The position numbers and the translations under genes were made by a program. Shown here piece by piece: positions 1-12,084 of a DNA stretch of 64,000 bases. Numbering within the stretch: the stretch's first letter is position 1; every line of letters begins with the position of its first letter. Under the pieces are notes generated by a model. It did not search any database. It saw only the letters and a program-made list of their open reading frames with translations, and was not told the origin of the DNA. This DNA comes from Tetragonia tetragonoides (lineage: Eukaryota; Streptophyta; Magnoliopsida; Caryophyllales; Aizoaceae): assembly GCA_038025085.1 (NCBI GenBank), contig CM076148.1:37655691-37719690 (forward strand), written 5' to 3'.

Positions 1-27
1 CTTATCCTAAATTTCTTGTACATAGTG

Positions 28-578
28 CTAGCTAAAGCAATCTAATTTATTTATTTTTTAACATAAAGCAATCATTTTTTAGGTAAAGATGACCAAATAT
101 TAGTTAATAGAATAGATTATGGATAATTGTTGAGGATGTGGTGGGAGTACAAGTGGTAAGTGACTCAGTCCGTCAGTCCATTTAAGATGGATTAGCTTAT
201 CCTGCGCGTGTGGTTTGCGGACTATTGCATCTTTGCATTCGTTCTTATAGCAAAAAAAAAAAAGAAAAAAAAAAAGAAAAAGATTATGGATAATTGGTCA
301 GGAAAAGTTAGTTAATTTTGATAAAGTATTGTGTTTTCTTAACCATTTGGCCAAATTGTAATGTGGGGTTTGTTGCAAATTTTGAATTGGGTCTAGTTGT
401 GTGACTAATTCTATTTTTCGTTTGATAAGGAATTTGTGAAAAGTACCCCCCATTGTTTTGCCTGTGGTTAATACCCATTTTGCTAGCTAAAGCAACTTTT
501 TTTTTTTTTTTGATAACATAAAGCAATCATTTTTTGGGTAAAGATGACCAAACATTATTTATTAGATTATGGATAATT
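28..578. repeat. Local direct duplication, copies near 28-129 and 482-578
   Basis: Two stretches of about 100 bp share the same order of motifs: GCTAGCTAAAGCAA, an A/T-rich run, ACATAAAGCAATCATTTTTT, a shared segment ending in GATGACCAAA, and finally AGATTATGGATAATTG. They lie about 450 bp apart. The first copy is interrupted by a SINE at its right end, while the second runs on uninterrupted. Confidence 0.8.
130..280 (+). mobile_element. SINE-like retroposon with A-rich tail and 16-bp target duplication
   Basis: A body of about 150 bp ends in an A-rich tail (252-280) and is flanked by perfect copies of AGATTATGGATAATTG at 114-129 and 281-296. The head has a weak box A-like stretch (CAAGTGGTAAGTG). 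A box B match near 210 is poor. A target duplication plus a poly(A) tail is the hallmark of LINE-mobilised retroposons. The family is not recognised. Confidence 0.7.
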
Positions 579-1599
579 GTTAAACTTTAGGTGAGATACT
601 CTCTCTCTGACCCCTGTAATTTTTAACAGACTGAGATGATTTGATGCCTTTGGTCAAGTGTCACTTCATTCATCATGTTGTATATTCCGAAACTCCAATA
701 ATGGTAGGGAACCATGTATATTCCAAACTCCAATAATGGAAGTAAATCATGTTCATCTTTGAATAATTGCTATTAAGGGACAGATACCAATTACAAAGGG
801 GGTCAATTTTGATTCAATCCTTGCACTGTTTGGCCATGGTGATTAAGATTGATTCAACTCTCAGTTTGGAGCCTTGCATAGTCCAGTTATGAGTATACTG
901 CGCATGATGGTCTTCATGTCGTATAGGAGTATAAAGCTAAAAAACGCGGGATTGGTAGTTACGCGTAGTTTTAGCCTTTAGGAGAATAAAATGTAATGCA
1001 TAAATGCGAGAAATGATAAAATGGAAATGATACGGCGAAAATCAAAAGATGGGGAACGGAAGCTATTTCAGTACTAGCCTGATTTTAAACAACCCAGAAC
1101 AATCAGAACACCGAAAGCGTAATCTAATTGGTCATTTTGGGCTAAAACTGGATGTTGTGAACTTATGATCAGAATCCATGCAGCATAACAAGTAATGAAA
1201 GAGAACAAGGAGCTTACAGATACTTGTCAAGTTGTCTGGAAAAACCAAGGGAAAATTTGTGACAAGTTGGCTCCGTTTTGGCCGCATAATACACACCAAG
1301 CTTGACATGAGCGAGGAAGAGAGACATTACGAAAGAAACGTCGAGTTTTGATCATGACAGGTGAAATTTCCACTATAAACCATCCAAGGCAGGCTATTCA
1401 CATCACAGCTAGAAAAATTTACGGGGGGACTATCCTACCAGTTGAGAAGCCAAAAGAGGTTAAAAGCCGATTTCGATGCCCTCAGTTATTAAGCTCTTTT
1501 AAACAAAAAAAAAACGAAGGACAATTAGAGCACCCTGAACGAAGAGAGGGGCAGGAAAACATAGGTTAACTGGCAAGAAGAGGTTGAACACTACTCAGG
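297..1599. other. Spacer and 3' flank without supported gene
   Basis: Apart from the second copy of the local duplication (482-578), this is AT-rich single-copy-looking sequence. Short open frames at 308-526 and 1348-1569 have no domain and no splice context. The right part probably holds the 3' untranslated region of the phosphogluconolactonase gene that ends at 1600. Confidence 0.5.
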
Positions 1600-4500
1600 T
1601 TATTGAACTTCAAGTTTTGAGGCAGCTTGATTGTCCATAAACCATGTTAACTTCCCTCTGGTTGGTTGAATCATCCTTGCAGGCAATGGCAAAGTGTTGG
1701 GTCGTACGTCCACATCATCTATTGCTAAGTGCACAGCCTCAGCTTTGCCTCCACCTGTCACCACCACGACCACATTGGATGCTGAGTTGATGACAGGCAA
1801 GGTGAACGTGATTCTCTCGGGTGGGGGCTTGGGAGAGTCCGTCATGAACGTAATCCATTCGTCTTTCACACCCGATGCAGAGTGATCAGGGAACAGGGAT
1901 GCCACATGTCCATCAGAGCCCATCCCAAGGAGGATGAGATCGAACTTGGGGCAGTCACTGATGTCAGACACACTGATTAGACGAGATTTCACTAGCTGGC
2001 GGATCCCGAATTCATAATCGCTAGCAGCCTCCTCTGCAGACAAAGAATCATTGATGGAGTGAACATGGCTGGGGATGACAGGTACCTGAATTTGTTGAAT
2101 TCAAGCAATAATAAGTAAAGGGATGAAGTTGTGGTCATAAGTATACTTCCATGCAAAAGGTTCAAGTAAACCCTTCAAATGTACAAAATTCTGTATCAAG
2201 GCCAACATCCATACTTGCCACATCAAGAATTGTAGAGAAAAGAAACCACAATTTATTGATCAAAGAGAGATTCTCAAAAGTATATGAAACATTTCATCTC
2301 AGCATAGTAGATAAAAGATAAACCAACTAATTAAGATGCCGCTATGAATATTCTTAAACCTGCTCACTCAAATTTCAACAAAATTCAACAGTTCAGATTA
2401 TGCAAGTTGCCTCATTTGAAGGTGTGGTCCCTTCTGTAAGGTGGACACTAGTCTTATTTTTGGACAATTCAATGTATCATGAGCATGAAAATGTCTCCAA
2501 CTGTCATATCATTGTATCAACATGTCATTTTAGATGTCATGAAACCATATGTTGTTGTAAATACGTGCATAAGAGCGTATACAAATTTGTTTATCAACAA
2601 TTCTGCAGTGATATAAGCAAAGACCACAGAGAAGAAACACAAGCAGTCTCCTAATTATCTGCACAAGTAACTATCGTAAATGTCCTAGAAACTCAGAAAC
2701 TATCGTACCACTTTCCCATACCACCAATTTCGGCAAGAAAGACGCCTAACAAGCCAAATTCTATAATCCTGACAAGTCTTAATCGTAAACATGAACTTAA
2801 AAGCTTAAATAATATTTGTACTCTTACCAGCTCAAAAATCTAATACATGATTAACTATATGCATATATCATCAGGAAACGCAGTATTGTACTCCACCTCT
2901 GGCCTTATTTAATCTAACCCTTGTTCATTTCTCACCTAACATCTTGACCTATGAAAAGGATCAAGTGTGCTAAACAAGCGGCTGAAGCAAGCATAGTAAA
3001 TTATATACAGAATAAGCAACGTATACTAAGATTCCTCAAATGGAGTATCAATCATCCTCAGCTAATCCAAGAGGATTTGGCCAACCACCAACAGCCAATA
3101 AATGAATTTTAACTAATAAAAACAATAAGCTAAAGCTCTAACTAGGGAAGATCACCAATTGATCTAATAACTAATAATATAATAGGCTACCAGTTCTCGC
3201 ATAGATGTGTCATGAGGCTTGCATGCAAGAGTTCAACAGATTTAGCCAAAAGGCACATTCAGGTACAGCAACCATAAAACAAACACTCGGACAACAACTT
3301 TGACTTGCAGAAACTAGTGTATAGATGCACCTGATAATCATCAAAGATTCAAAATCAATCCCTTCCTAGAGTCATCTAGCTATGACTTCACTTTTGTCTG
3401 ATAATTTCAGACATAAGCCATTTGACTTACAAAATGGTCTAGATCCGTAGGCTTCAGTGATATCTTATCTCTGATTAACCTAATTGTTGGAAACTTGAAA
3501 TTTTGAAATGGCAAATAAATAGAGGATGGAAAAATATATCTGCATTAACTAACAAATCAATATAGTAACCGTAAATGAACAGCCTACAGAAGCTTAGCTA
3601 CACGAGCATCCTGCAGCAACATGGATCCTAAATCAAATGCATGAAAGTTATCAATCATCGTATATAAGCTAAGAAAAAGTAAACTATAACAGCTCTGTTT
3701 TGATGCCTGACAGAATCTTTCAACGTTTCAGAAAAATTACAAGAAAATTAAGAAAACCACAAATAAGCATTTCGCACAGCCCACGCACACATAAATGCCC
3801 TGTAAGCAAAATGAACACATGTACATAAGTGCATGCTCTGCATCCCTCAGGCCCTCACAAGTCACCACTATAAGTCTATAACTTAAAGAAGACCACTACT
3901 TATTCTTCTTTCTCCTCCTCCCCCACGGCCCCGCCCCCTCCTCCCCAAAAAAACATTCATTCGGATATATATATATATGAAAAGCATTGCCCTACAAAAA
4001 TTTGAAAAGCACTTTTCTTATTTTATCACATGAAAAGCACTTCTCAAACAAATGGCTTTGAGTGATTTCCTGGGCGCACTGGCTAAACTCTAAGTTAAGC
4101 ATTTTCTGTCCGCTGACTTAAATTATGAGCAAAGACAAATTCCTTGATAATTTGGCTGCAGCTACATCAAGTGACACACTCTGCTCATGTAAATAATAGA
4201 CAGAAGTTTAATCTGTGAATCAAATGCTGTTCTAAGACCATCTGTCAGTAGACGGTGAGCACAGAAATTTAACAGAGGTAAGCTCCAGGAAAGTATACTA
4301 TGTCATGTTCAGCACCAAGGAAGTAGAAAATATTAAATAGATAACAAACAATGCAGGATGCAAACAACATGAGAAATCATTATCTACTTTTTTCCCCCTT
4401 TGTAGTTTTCTTTCTCATTCCAATGAGATAAGGTCTATGTTTTCTTAAGGCCGTTCTTCAACTAAATTTTGACGATGTGAACCACATAAAAGGAATTAGA

Positions 4501-5040
4501 ATGAGAACAGTACAACTACTACAATAGAAAGATAAGCAATGGAACAAAAATACCAATTAAAGATCAGATTCTGCTTCCAAAAAGGACACAGTTTTCAGTT
4601 TTCTGTTTTGAGATACAGGGGAAAAGTATGAATGATGTCAAGCTACACACCTTAGTCAAGAGTCCTTCCTTGGCTAGCTTATAGTTGCTATCAGAATGGC
4701 TCTTTGCCACCACACGCTCATCAACCCAAAATATGTACCACTTAGCCCAGTCAATAGTCTTGTTGTAAGGCGCCTCGCTGAGTTTTCTGTTTACCAACAA
4801 CAGATCAATTTTGAGACACAAACTAAAACCCAAAGGCATCAACCATGAAAAAGAACAGTATGACTACCCCAATAAGCCAATGAGAGAACCACCAGATATA
4901 GCAATGGCAAAGACGCCGCGCTCTTTCACTGATGCATCTGATAATTCAGATATATATTCCACTAAGTCAGTGCTAAGATCATCCAAACTTTCATGAATCC
5001 TTAACTCTCCTCTACTTGTCTGAACTCGAGGAAATGGCAT
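1600..5040 (-). CDS. PGL: 6-phosphogluconolactonase, cytosolic type, three coding exons
   Basis: This enzyme hydrolyses 6-phosphogluconolactone to 6-phosphogluconate, the second step of the oxidative pentose phosphate pathway. The coding exons on the minus strand are 5040-4868, 4786-4651 and 2085-1600. All have GT-AG borders and together give 795 nt, a 264-residue protein, close to the usual plant length of about 260-270. Visible motifs are WVDERVV near residues 78-84 and [15 protein letters not shown] at 157-171, the family signatures for substrate binding and catalysis. The start MPFPRV follows directly after an acceptor, AAG|C ATG, so translation starts in the second exon and the first exon is leader only. 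There is no evident plastid transit peptide, which argues for the cytosolic form, but a longer N-terminus cannot be excluded. The second coding intron is long, at about 2.56 kb. Confidence 0.9.
2086..4650 (-). other. Large intron of the phosphogluconolactonase gene
   Basis: The intron between coding exons 2 and 3 is AT-rich. A donor AAG|GTGTGT lies at 4650 and an acceptor TTCAG at 2086. No conserved domain or bounded mobile element was seen inside; the open frame at 2400-2654 is featureless. Confidence 0.75.
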
Positions 5041-5753
5041 GCTTACCACAACAAAAACGATGGACAAAATTCTGTTTCATCAAACAAGAAAGATAAAAAT
5101 CAACGTAAAGGCAACAAATAGGGAGATATACACATGAAGAATGAAGTGATACACCTAAATCCGCAAGATAATGAGTCAAAAGTACATGAAAAGGCAATGC
5201 AACAACAAAAGCACTAGTTCTACAAAATTGTCCAGTTTTTCCAATATGGAAAGAAAAATGCACTAGAAGCATGAACAACTAACAAATACCCTTTAGAACT
5301 TTCTCAGAAAACAAAAGTGGGCACATGTGAAAATCAATCATTAAGTAACATTATCATTTACCAGGATTTTAGAAGATGAGAAAACCTAACAGAAAATCTA
5401 AGTAAAAGTATCTAACCCACATTTTGAGTAGAAACATACATGCAAACAAGTCCAAGAACCAGCATTTTCAACCATCAAAAGAAATCATGATCCTAAACCT
5501 AAAGATCATATACAACTGCAAAAAGGCATAAAATTCAAGAACCCAACTGGGTTCCATCTTAAAAATTGGACAGACCCAGATAATTAAACAACCCAGAAAC
5601 CACTAATCATCATAATAAATAAAAACACAGTATAGTATACATATAAAATTCAGAAACCCCAAGAACCCATTAAATGAAACCAACAACTGATAAACAAGTA
5701 CTATGATTAATATAATCAATTTTTAGAGAGAGTAAAAAGAGAGATGGGCTTAC

Positions 5754-5876
5754 AATGAATTGGCTGATATTGAAAAAAAAAGAGAGAGAAAAAGACAGAG
5801 AGGTGGCAATGGAAGCCAAAATGAACAAAGGTAGAAGATGGGGATCATTTGTAAAATTTTAATACTAGTATTTATA
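5754..5876 (-). promoter_or_regulatory. Proximal promoter and leader exon of the phosphogluconolactonase gene
   Basis: On the minus strand a TATAAATA box (5869-5876) is followed by a pyrimidine-rich leader with CTCTCT runs. It ends at a good donor, CATT|GTAAGC, at 5754/5753. The leader would splice to the acceptor just before the ATG at 5040. The transcript start is inferred to lie near 5840. Confidence 0.5.
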
Positions 5877-5980
5877 AAGCGATGGTCCAAAAATCCATTT
5901 TTTATGTTACTGATTAGAATAAAATAAAAATTGAGTACAGAACGAAAGAAAGAAATAAAGAAAGAGAGAGATGATCTTAC

Positions 5981-6165
5981 CCTTGAGTAGGTCCACGCAG
6001 TTTGGATCCTATGTTGTTATTAAAATAACAGTAGAGTGTTGTTCTGTATTTATGTATCATTGGATTAGAGGGGGTGGTTTTTTGACCCTTAGATAAAGGA
6101 GATGGGTTTTTGAAATTTAAATAGTAGGATGAGAGAGATAGAGAAAGAGAAGGACAGCACACGTA
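5981..6165 (-). promoter_or_regulatory. Possible alternative distal leader exon of the phosphogluconolactonase gene
   Basis: A second donor, CAAGG|GTAAGAT, at 5981/5980 lies 227 bp upstream of the first. It is preceded by a CTCTCTTTCTCT-rich stretch typical of plant leaders. No clear TATA box is seen. This could be an alternative first exon; there is no direct evidence of expression. Confidence 0.35.
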
Positions 6166-6407
6166 CTAAAACAGTAGAGTATCTAAATTGTTTCTCTTCT
6201 ATTCTCTTTCTATTTCGTAGCTTTAAATCGTTCTTTTAGTACTCGTAGACTCGTAGTTACCTCTGATCCTCCCACCTTGGGGTTCAGTAGAGTTGTTAGG
6301 ACGTGAAGTAGGCTCGGCCTGTTCGACTCTAGAAAAGGTTGGTTTGGAGAAACTGTAGTTAGCCCAATTCAAATCTATTTATCGGTCTGATATATTAGAT
6401 TATCTCG

Positions 6408-6905
6408 ATGAGATAATAAGAATGTACCTACAATGATGAGCAAAAAAGAAAAAGAACAAAAAAGAAACACGAAGTCACAACTGGTATACATGTTCGTGCG
6501 ATACACAGGATGTTTAATATTTATTTATTGGTTTTTTTTATTTTTAAATTTAATATTTTCTGATGGGTTGTATTGCTTCTAACTTTGCTGTAATAATTTT
6601 TTTCTTTTTTGGTGCTAATTTTGTGATTAACAAGTAAATAAAACTAAATAACACCAATGATGAGATAATAGAATGTACCTAGAACGATGAGCAAAAAAGG
6701 AAAAGAAAAAAAAAGAAACACGAAGTCACAACTAGCATGTATGTTCGTGCAACGCACGGGATGTTTCATATTTTTTGGGTTTTTTTTTTTAAATTTAATA
6801 TTTTCTGATGGGTTGTATTGCTTCTAACTTTGTTGTAATAATTTTTTATCTTTTTCTTTTTTGGTGCTAATTTTGTGATTAACAATTAAATAAAACTAAA
6901 ACAAC
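6408..6905. repeat. Tandem duplication, two units of about 250 bp
   Basis: The stretch starting GATGAGATAATA at about 6408 repeats from about 6659 with the same series of motifs: AATGTACCT, GATGAGCAAAAAAG, ACACGAAGTCACAACT, the ATGTTCGTGC palindrome half, and TTTTCTGATGGGTTGTATTG. The unit includes a CGTGCAACGCACGGG hairpin resembling Helitron 3' ends, but no CTRR terminus follows it. Confidence 0.8.
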
Positions 6906-7103
6906 ACCAATGTGGGATTTAAAGAGATTCAATCGTAACCTGACTCTTAATTTGGTTAGGGCAAAAATTAAAATGTTGTGGGGAGGAATGCCCTCAAATT
7001 ATGGTGATAGTCATTCACCGGTCGTGTATTAGTCTTTGACAAAAAAAAAAGGTCATTCATTGGCTTAGGGTACATCTATAAAAGTTAGGGATATCTACCC
7101 CTA

Positions 7104-7178
7104 AATGACATTATTTGTTGCTTAGCAAAAAATGACATTGTTTGTTGCTTAGCAAAAAATGACATTGTTTGTTGAATT
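7104..7178. repeat. 27-bp tandem repeat, three copies
   Basis: AATGACATTGTTTGTTG followed by CTTAGCAAAA repeats at 7104, 7131 and 7158. The third copy is partial. Confidence 0.85.
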
Positions 7179-7437
7179 ATAATTTTACTATGATAATTAG
7201 TCATAGTGTAAACTCTTATCTATATTTGACTGAGTGCTTAGGAAACAATTAATACCCTTTTGTTAACAAACTTGAGAATACTATGTTATACAGTTCTTCT
7301 ACAAGCTAATCATAGTAGACAATGGATCGAAATGAACTAAGTACATCAGAAATTTATTGAAACAAATTATGGGTGGCTCATGTCTCAAAGTACAGCGAGC
7401 GTCATGTCCCATTTCACAACGCCCATGTCTCATAGGT

Positions 7438-9540
7438 GAAATCGGAGTTTAGGGACCCGGATGACCTTTCCGAGGTACCAGAGGTCCTCTAGAGTGACAA
7501 TATCCCCCACGGAGAGTTTGGGAAAAAAGGGAAAACCGGGCTCTAGGAGAGCCACAAATCAAAGGCAAATCCACGTTTTCTGGGCTTCCAGGAGACCTTG
7601 GAACAAAGGTGTATATTTTCGCACCACATCATACAGGACACCCTTAAGAAACATAAGAGGCCCCTAAGTTCCGTTATCGAGTCCCTGATAGGCTTGTAAG
7701 GGGAATTTTACGGGGACACCAATGTAAGGGCTGGAACACCGAATGTGGGTGATATCGAAGTTCAGGGATCCGGATGATCCTCCCGGGGCACCGAGGGTCC
7801 TCTAGGGTCATGATAGACCCCCAGAAAAAGTTTGAGCAAAAATGACACTCGGGCCCTCGGAAGCCGAAAACGAAGACTATAATCAACTATTTTTGGGCTT
7901 CCGGGAGGTCCTGTCAAGAAGTTGGATATTCTCGCACCACATTGCACGGAACATCCCTAGGGGAGATGGGAGGCCCTCAGGGTTGCTTATCTGGTCTCTG
8001 ATAGGCTTGGAAGGGCGTTTTACGAGACACTAGTGTAAGAGTTGGAACACCAAAGGCATTGGTGATATCAACGTTCGGGGATCCGGATGACCTTCCCAGG
8101 GCACCGAGAGTCTTCTATGGTCCTGATAGACACCCAGATAAAGTTTGGGTAAAAATGATTTCCGGGCCCTCGGAAGCCGAAAACGAAGACTATAATCAAC
8201 GATTTTTGGGCTTCCGGGAGGCCCTGTCAAGAAGTTGGACATTCTCGCACCACATTGCACGGAACATCCCTAGGGGACATGGGAGGCACTCAGGGTTGCT
8301 TATCTAGTCTCTGATAGGCTTGGAAAGGCGTTTTATGAGACACTAGTGTAAGAGTTGGAACACCAAAGGCATTGTTGATATCAACGCTCGGGGATCCGGA
8401 TGACCCTCCCAGGGCACCGAAAGTCTTCTATGGTCCTGATAGACACCCAGAGAAGTTTGGCCAAAAATGACACCCGGAAGCCAGGAATCCGAAAACAAAG
8501 GCTAATCCATGATTTTTGGGCTTCCGGGAGCCCCCGAAATGAAGTTGGAAATTCTCGCACCACATTGTACGGAACATCCCTAGGGGACATGGAGGCCCTC
8601 AGGGTTGCTTATCTGGTCTCTGATAGGCTTGGAAGGGCATTATACGAGACACTGGTGTAAGAGTTGGAACACTAAAGGCATTGGTGATATCAACGTTCGG
8701 GATACGGATGACCCTCCCAGGGCACCGAGAGTCTTCTATGGTCCTGATAAACACCCAGAGAAGTTTGGCCAAAAATGACACCCGGAAGCCAGGAATCCGA
8801 AAACGAAGGCTATAATCCATGATATTTGGGCTGGGGGATCCCCCAAAATGAAGGTGGATATTTTCGCACCACATCGCACGGAACACCACTACGGGACATG
8901 GGAGGCACTCGCGGTTGGTTATCTGGTCCCTGATAGGCTTGGAAGTACGTTTTACGAGACACTGGTGTAAGAGTCGAAACACCAAAGGCATGGGTGATAT
9001 AGAAGTTCGGGGATCCGCATGACTCTCCCAAGGCAACGAGAGTCCTCTATGGTCATGATAGACCTCCCAGAGAAGTTTGGGCAAAGATGACACCCAGACA
9101 CCAGGAAGCCGAAAACGAAGGCTATATCCATGATTTTTGGGCTTCCGGGAGGCTCCGGAACGAAGGTGGATATTTTCGCACCACATCGCACGGAACACCT
9201 CTAAGGGACATGGGAGGCACTCGGGGTTGCTTAATTATTTGGTTCCTGATAGGCTTGAAAGTGCATTTTACGAGACACTGGTATAAGAGTTGAAACACCA
9301 AAGGCTGGTTGATATCGAAGTTCGAGGATTCTCATGACCCTCCCGTAGCACCGAGGTTCCTCTAGGATCATGATAGACCCTCGGGAGAATTTGGGTAAAA
9401 ATGACACCGAGCCCCAAGAAGCCGAAAACGAAGGCTATAATCCACGTTTTTGGTGCTTTTGGAAGGCCCCATAACTAAGGTGGATATTTTTGCACCACAT
9501 CAAACGGGACAACCCTAGGGCAGGGTAGGTTATCGGGTCC
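7438..9540. repeat. Satellite-like tandem array, unit about 312 bp, almost seven units
   Basis: The anchor GATATCGAAGTTC(G/A)GGGATCC, in variants, recurs at about 7438, 7751, 8064, 8377, 8686, 8996 and 9311, giving spacings of 309-315 bp. Each unit also carries GCACCACAT(C/T)GCACGGAAC, TTTTTGGGCTTCCGGGAG and CTGATAGGCTTGGAAG. The array is clearly richer in G+C than its flanks. The first and last units are more diverged than the middle ones, as expected for an array kept similar by unequal exchange. Long open frames inside it come from base composition. The unit length is not a multiple of three, so no frame can continue across units. The family is not recognised. Confidence 0.92.
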
Positions 9541-10200
9541 AGGTTCCTCATATTGGACATCGGAGGCTAATTCACGGTTTTTGGGTGCCGAGCATGGCTC
9601 CCCACCACCTCGTGTCACCAAACCTACCCCAAGCCCTCTCTACTTTTATAGTGAGCTCTCACAATTTTTCACAATTTGTTTGAATTGATTTCTAATTTTT
9701 TTTTTTTGATATTTTTTCAATTTTTCAACGTATTGTTTAATTAAAAATTAATTGAAATAGCTACAATTTGTAAAAAAAAAAAAGATTTTCCGTAACTTAA
9801 TAATATACTTGAAAAGTTTTGAGCTGAAACTTTGAAAAATAATTCTCTTAGTTCTCAAAACCGCAGTATGAAAGTTATGCAATGGACATGTCTACTCATG
9901 TTAAAACCACTAAACCTTATAAGACTATTTAGTGGGTAGTTATTTGAAAGAGGGCTTGTGGCAAAGGAAGACAAATAACGCGACATGAAGCACCTACCAC
10001 TATGAAAGTTATGCATTGGGCGTGTCTACTTCACGATTCTTGGGTACTGGTTCCCACCACCCTGTGCCATCAAACCTACCCCTAAACCCTCTGTACTATT
10101 ATTATGAGGTCTCATAATTTTTCCCAAATTTTTTAAGCGATTTCTAATTATTTTTTTTGATATTTTTCAGCGTAACCTTTTAATCCAAAATTAAATCAAA
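9541..10200. repeat. Diverged direct repeat flanking the 312-bp array
   Basis: The segment around 9590-9700 (CCCACCACCTCGTG, CACCAAACCTACCCC, then a CTCACAATTTTTC run) recurs in diverged form at 10040-10130. Likewise TATGAAAGTTATGCA and TGTCTACT occur at about 9869 and 10001. The two half-copies suggest a duplicated dispersed repeat next to the array. No coding potential was seen. Confidence 0.6.
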
Positions 10201-10831
<631 letters not shown>

Positions 10832-11819
10832 TTCTTTATTACTGGCCATGAGACATATGACATGTCATTCGGCAATTTAGCACCGAATGTGGCGAGCCCT
10901 AATTTAATCATTATGTTTTAATCTAATTATATAGACATAATTGTTTTAAATAAATACGTGTGCCACGTGCAAGTTTTAAAATCGATATCATATACTTCTT
11001 GTCAAAGTAGGGGATATTTATACTAAGAAGATCTTGGCCTAATGGTTAATGCTATGTTTGACAAAATTAGTTGTAGTTGTAGTTATAGTTGTCAAATGTA
11101 AATTATGCAAAGAAATTAATAGAGAACTTCTAAAAATTGCTACAAAATAAATAAACTAGTTGTAGCTGTACCTGCAAGTGAAAGCTTGCAGGGATAGCTT
11201 TCACAAAATTAGTTGCACTTGTACTTTCAAATTGAAAATCTAATGGCAAACTGTTTGGAAACAAAGAGTATAAAAATACTAGCTGCAAACTTTAAGCTGC
11301 AAGCTTTATTAAAAAGCTAGTTTTTCGAGCCCTAAAACTTAAGGGGTATAAGACTTATCGAGGTCCTCTATATTTAAGGTAGTCTCATGTATGATTCCCC
11401 CCTTCCCTGCGAACTGCGAATGCAATATGTAAATAGCTAGTTCTCATATAAGCCTATTTTATTAAGTGACATCGATTAAAATTGAGATAAAAAATGTTAC
11501 CTAATTTTAAACATTTTTAGCTGTCAAAATAAAATGTTGCTTTCGGCCAAAAAAAAAGTGACATTTTAAATGAAAAGTACAAATTTAGACTATCTTACAG
11601 TAAAACGGCTTTATACAAGATGACCAATTGTATATAAATTTATTCTTTTGACCTTTATGCCTCTCATAGACAAAGAAAAAAAAAAAGAACAACACTTGGA
11701 TATCTACACAATTCACGGCAAAGGACAGGAAAGTGACATGGTTCTTATCCTGAATGAAAAGAATAAATCAAAATATTGTACTAATATAAATTCAATTCTA
11801 CATTAAAAGTGGTGATGAT

Positions 11820-12084
11820 TAGAGTTGGCAAAAACAGTCTCGATTCGAACCTAACCTGTTACAAACCAGATCAAATCCGATTCGAAAAGGTTCATATCTG
11901 AAATGACTTGATCCATTTTGACCCAAGATTGAAATAATCCGACCCGAACTGAATCCGAAGATTATGAGACAATATTTGTCAAATCCGTTGAATAATCCGA
12001 AATCGAACCCAAAAATGTCCCAAATATTTTGACCCGTATTTACCTGACTCAAATTCGACCCGTTCGACCCGTTAGCCAAGTCTA
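11820..12084. mobile_element. Short hAT-like non-autonomous element rich in GACCC motifs
   Basis: The left end TAGAGTTGGCAAA and the reverse complement of the right end, TAGACTTGGCTAA, form imperfect terminal inverted repeats with the TAG start typical of hAT elements. The flanks GTGATGAT and GCTGATGA fit an 8-bp duplication only with a one-base shift. The interior is a degenerate run of GACCCG and AATCCGA words. A frame of about 100 codons across it is not a gene. Confidence 0.45.

Noticed and set aside
8599..9198. A 199-codon minus-strand open frame and several overlapping frames inside the 312-bp array
   Set aside because: The unit length is not a multiple of three, frames exist on both strands, and no domain appears. 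The frames reflect high G+C content.
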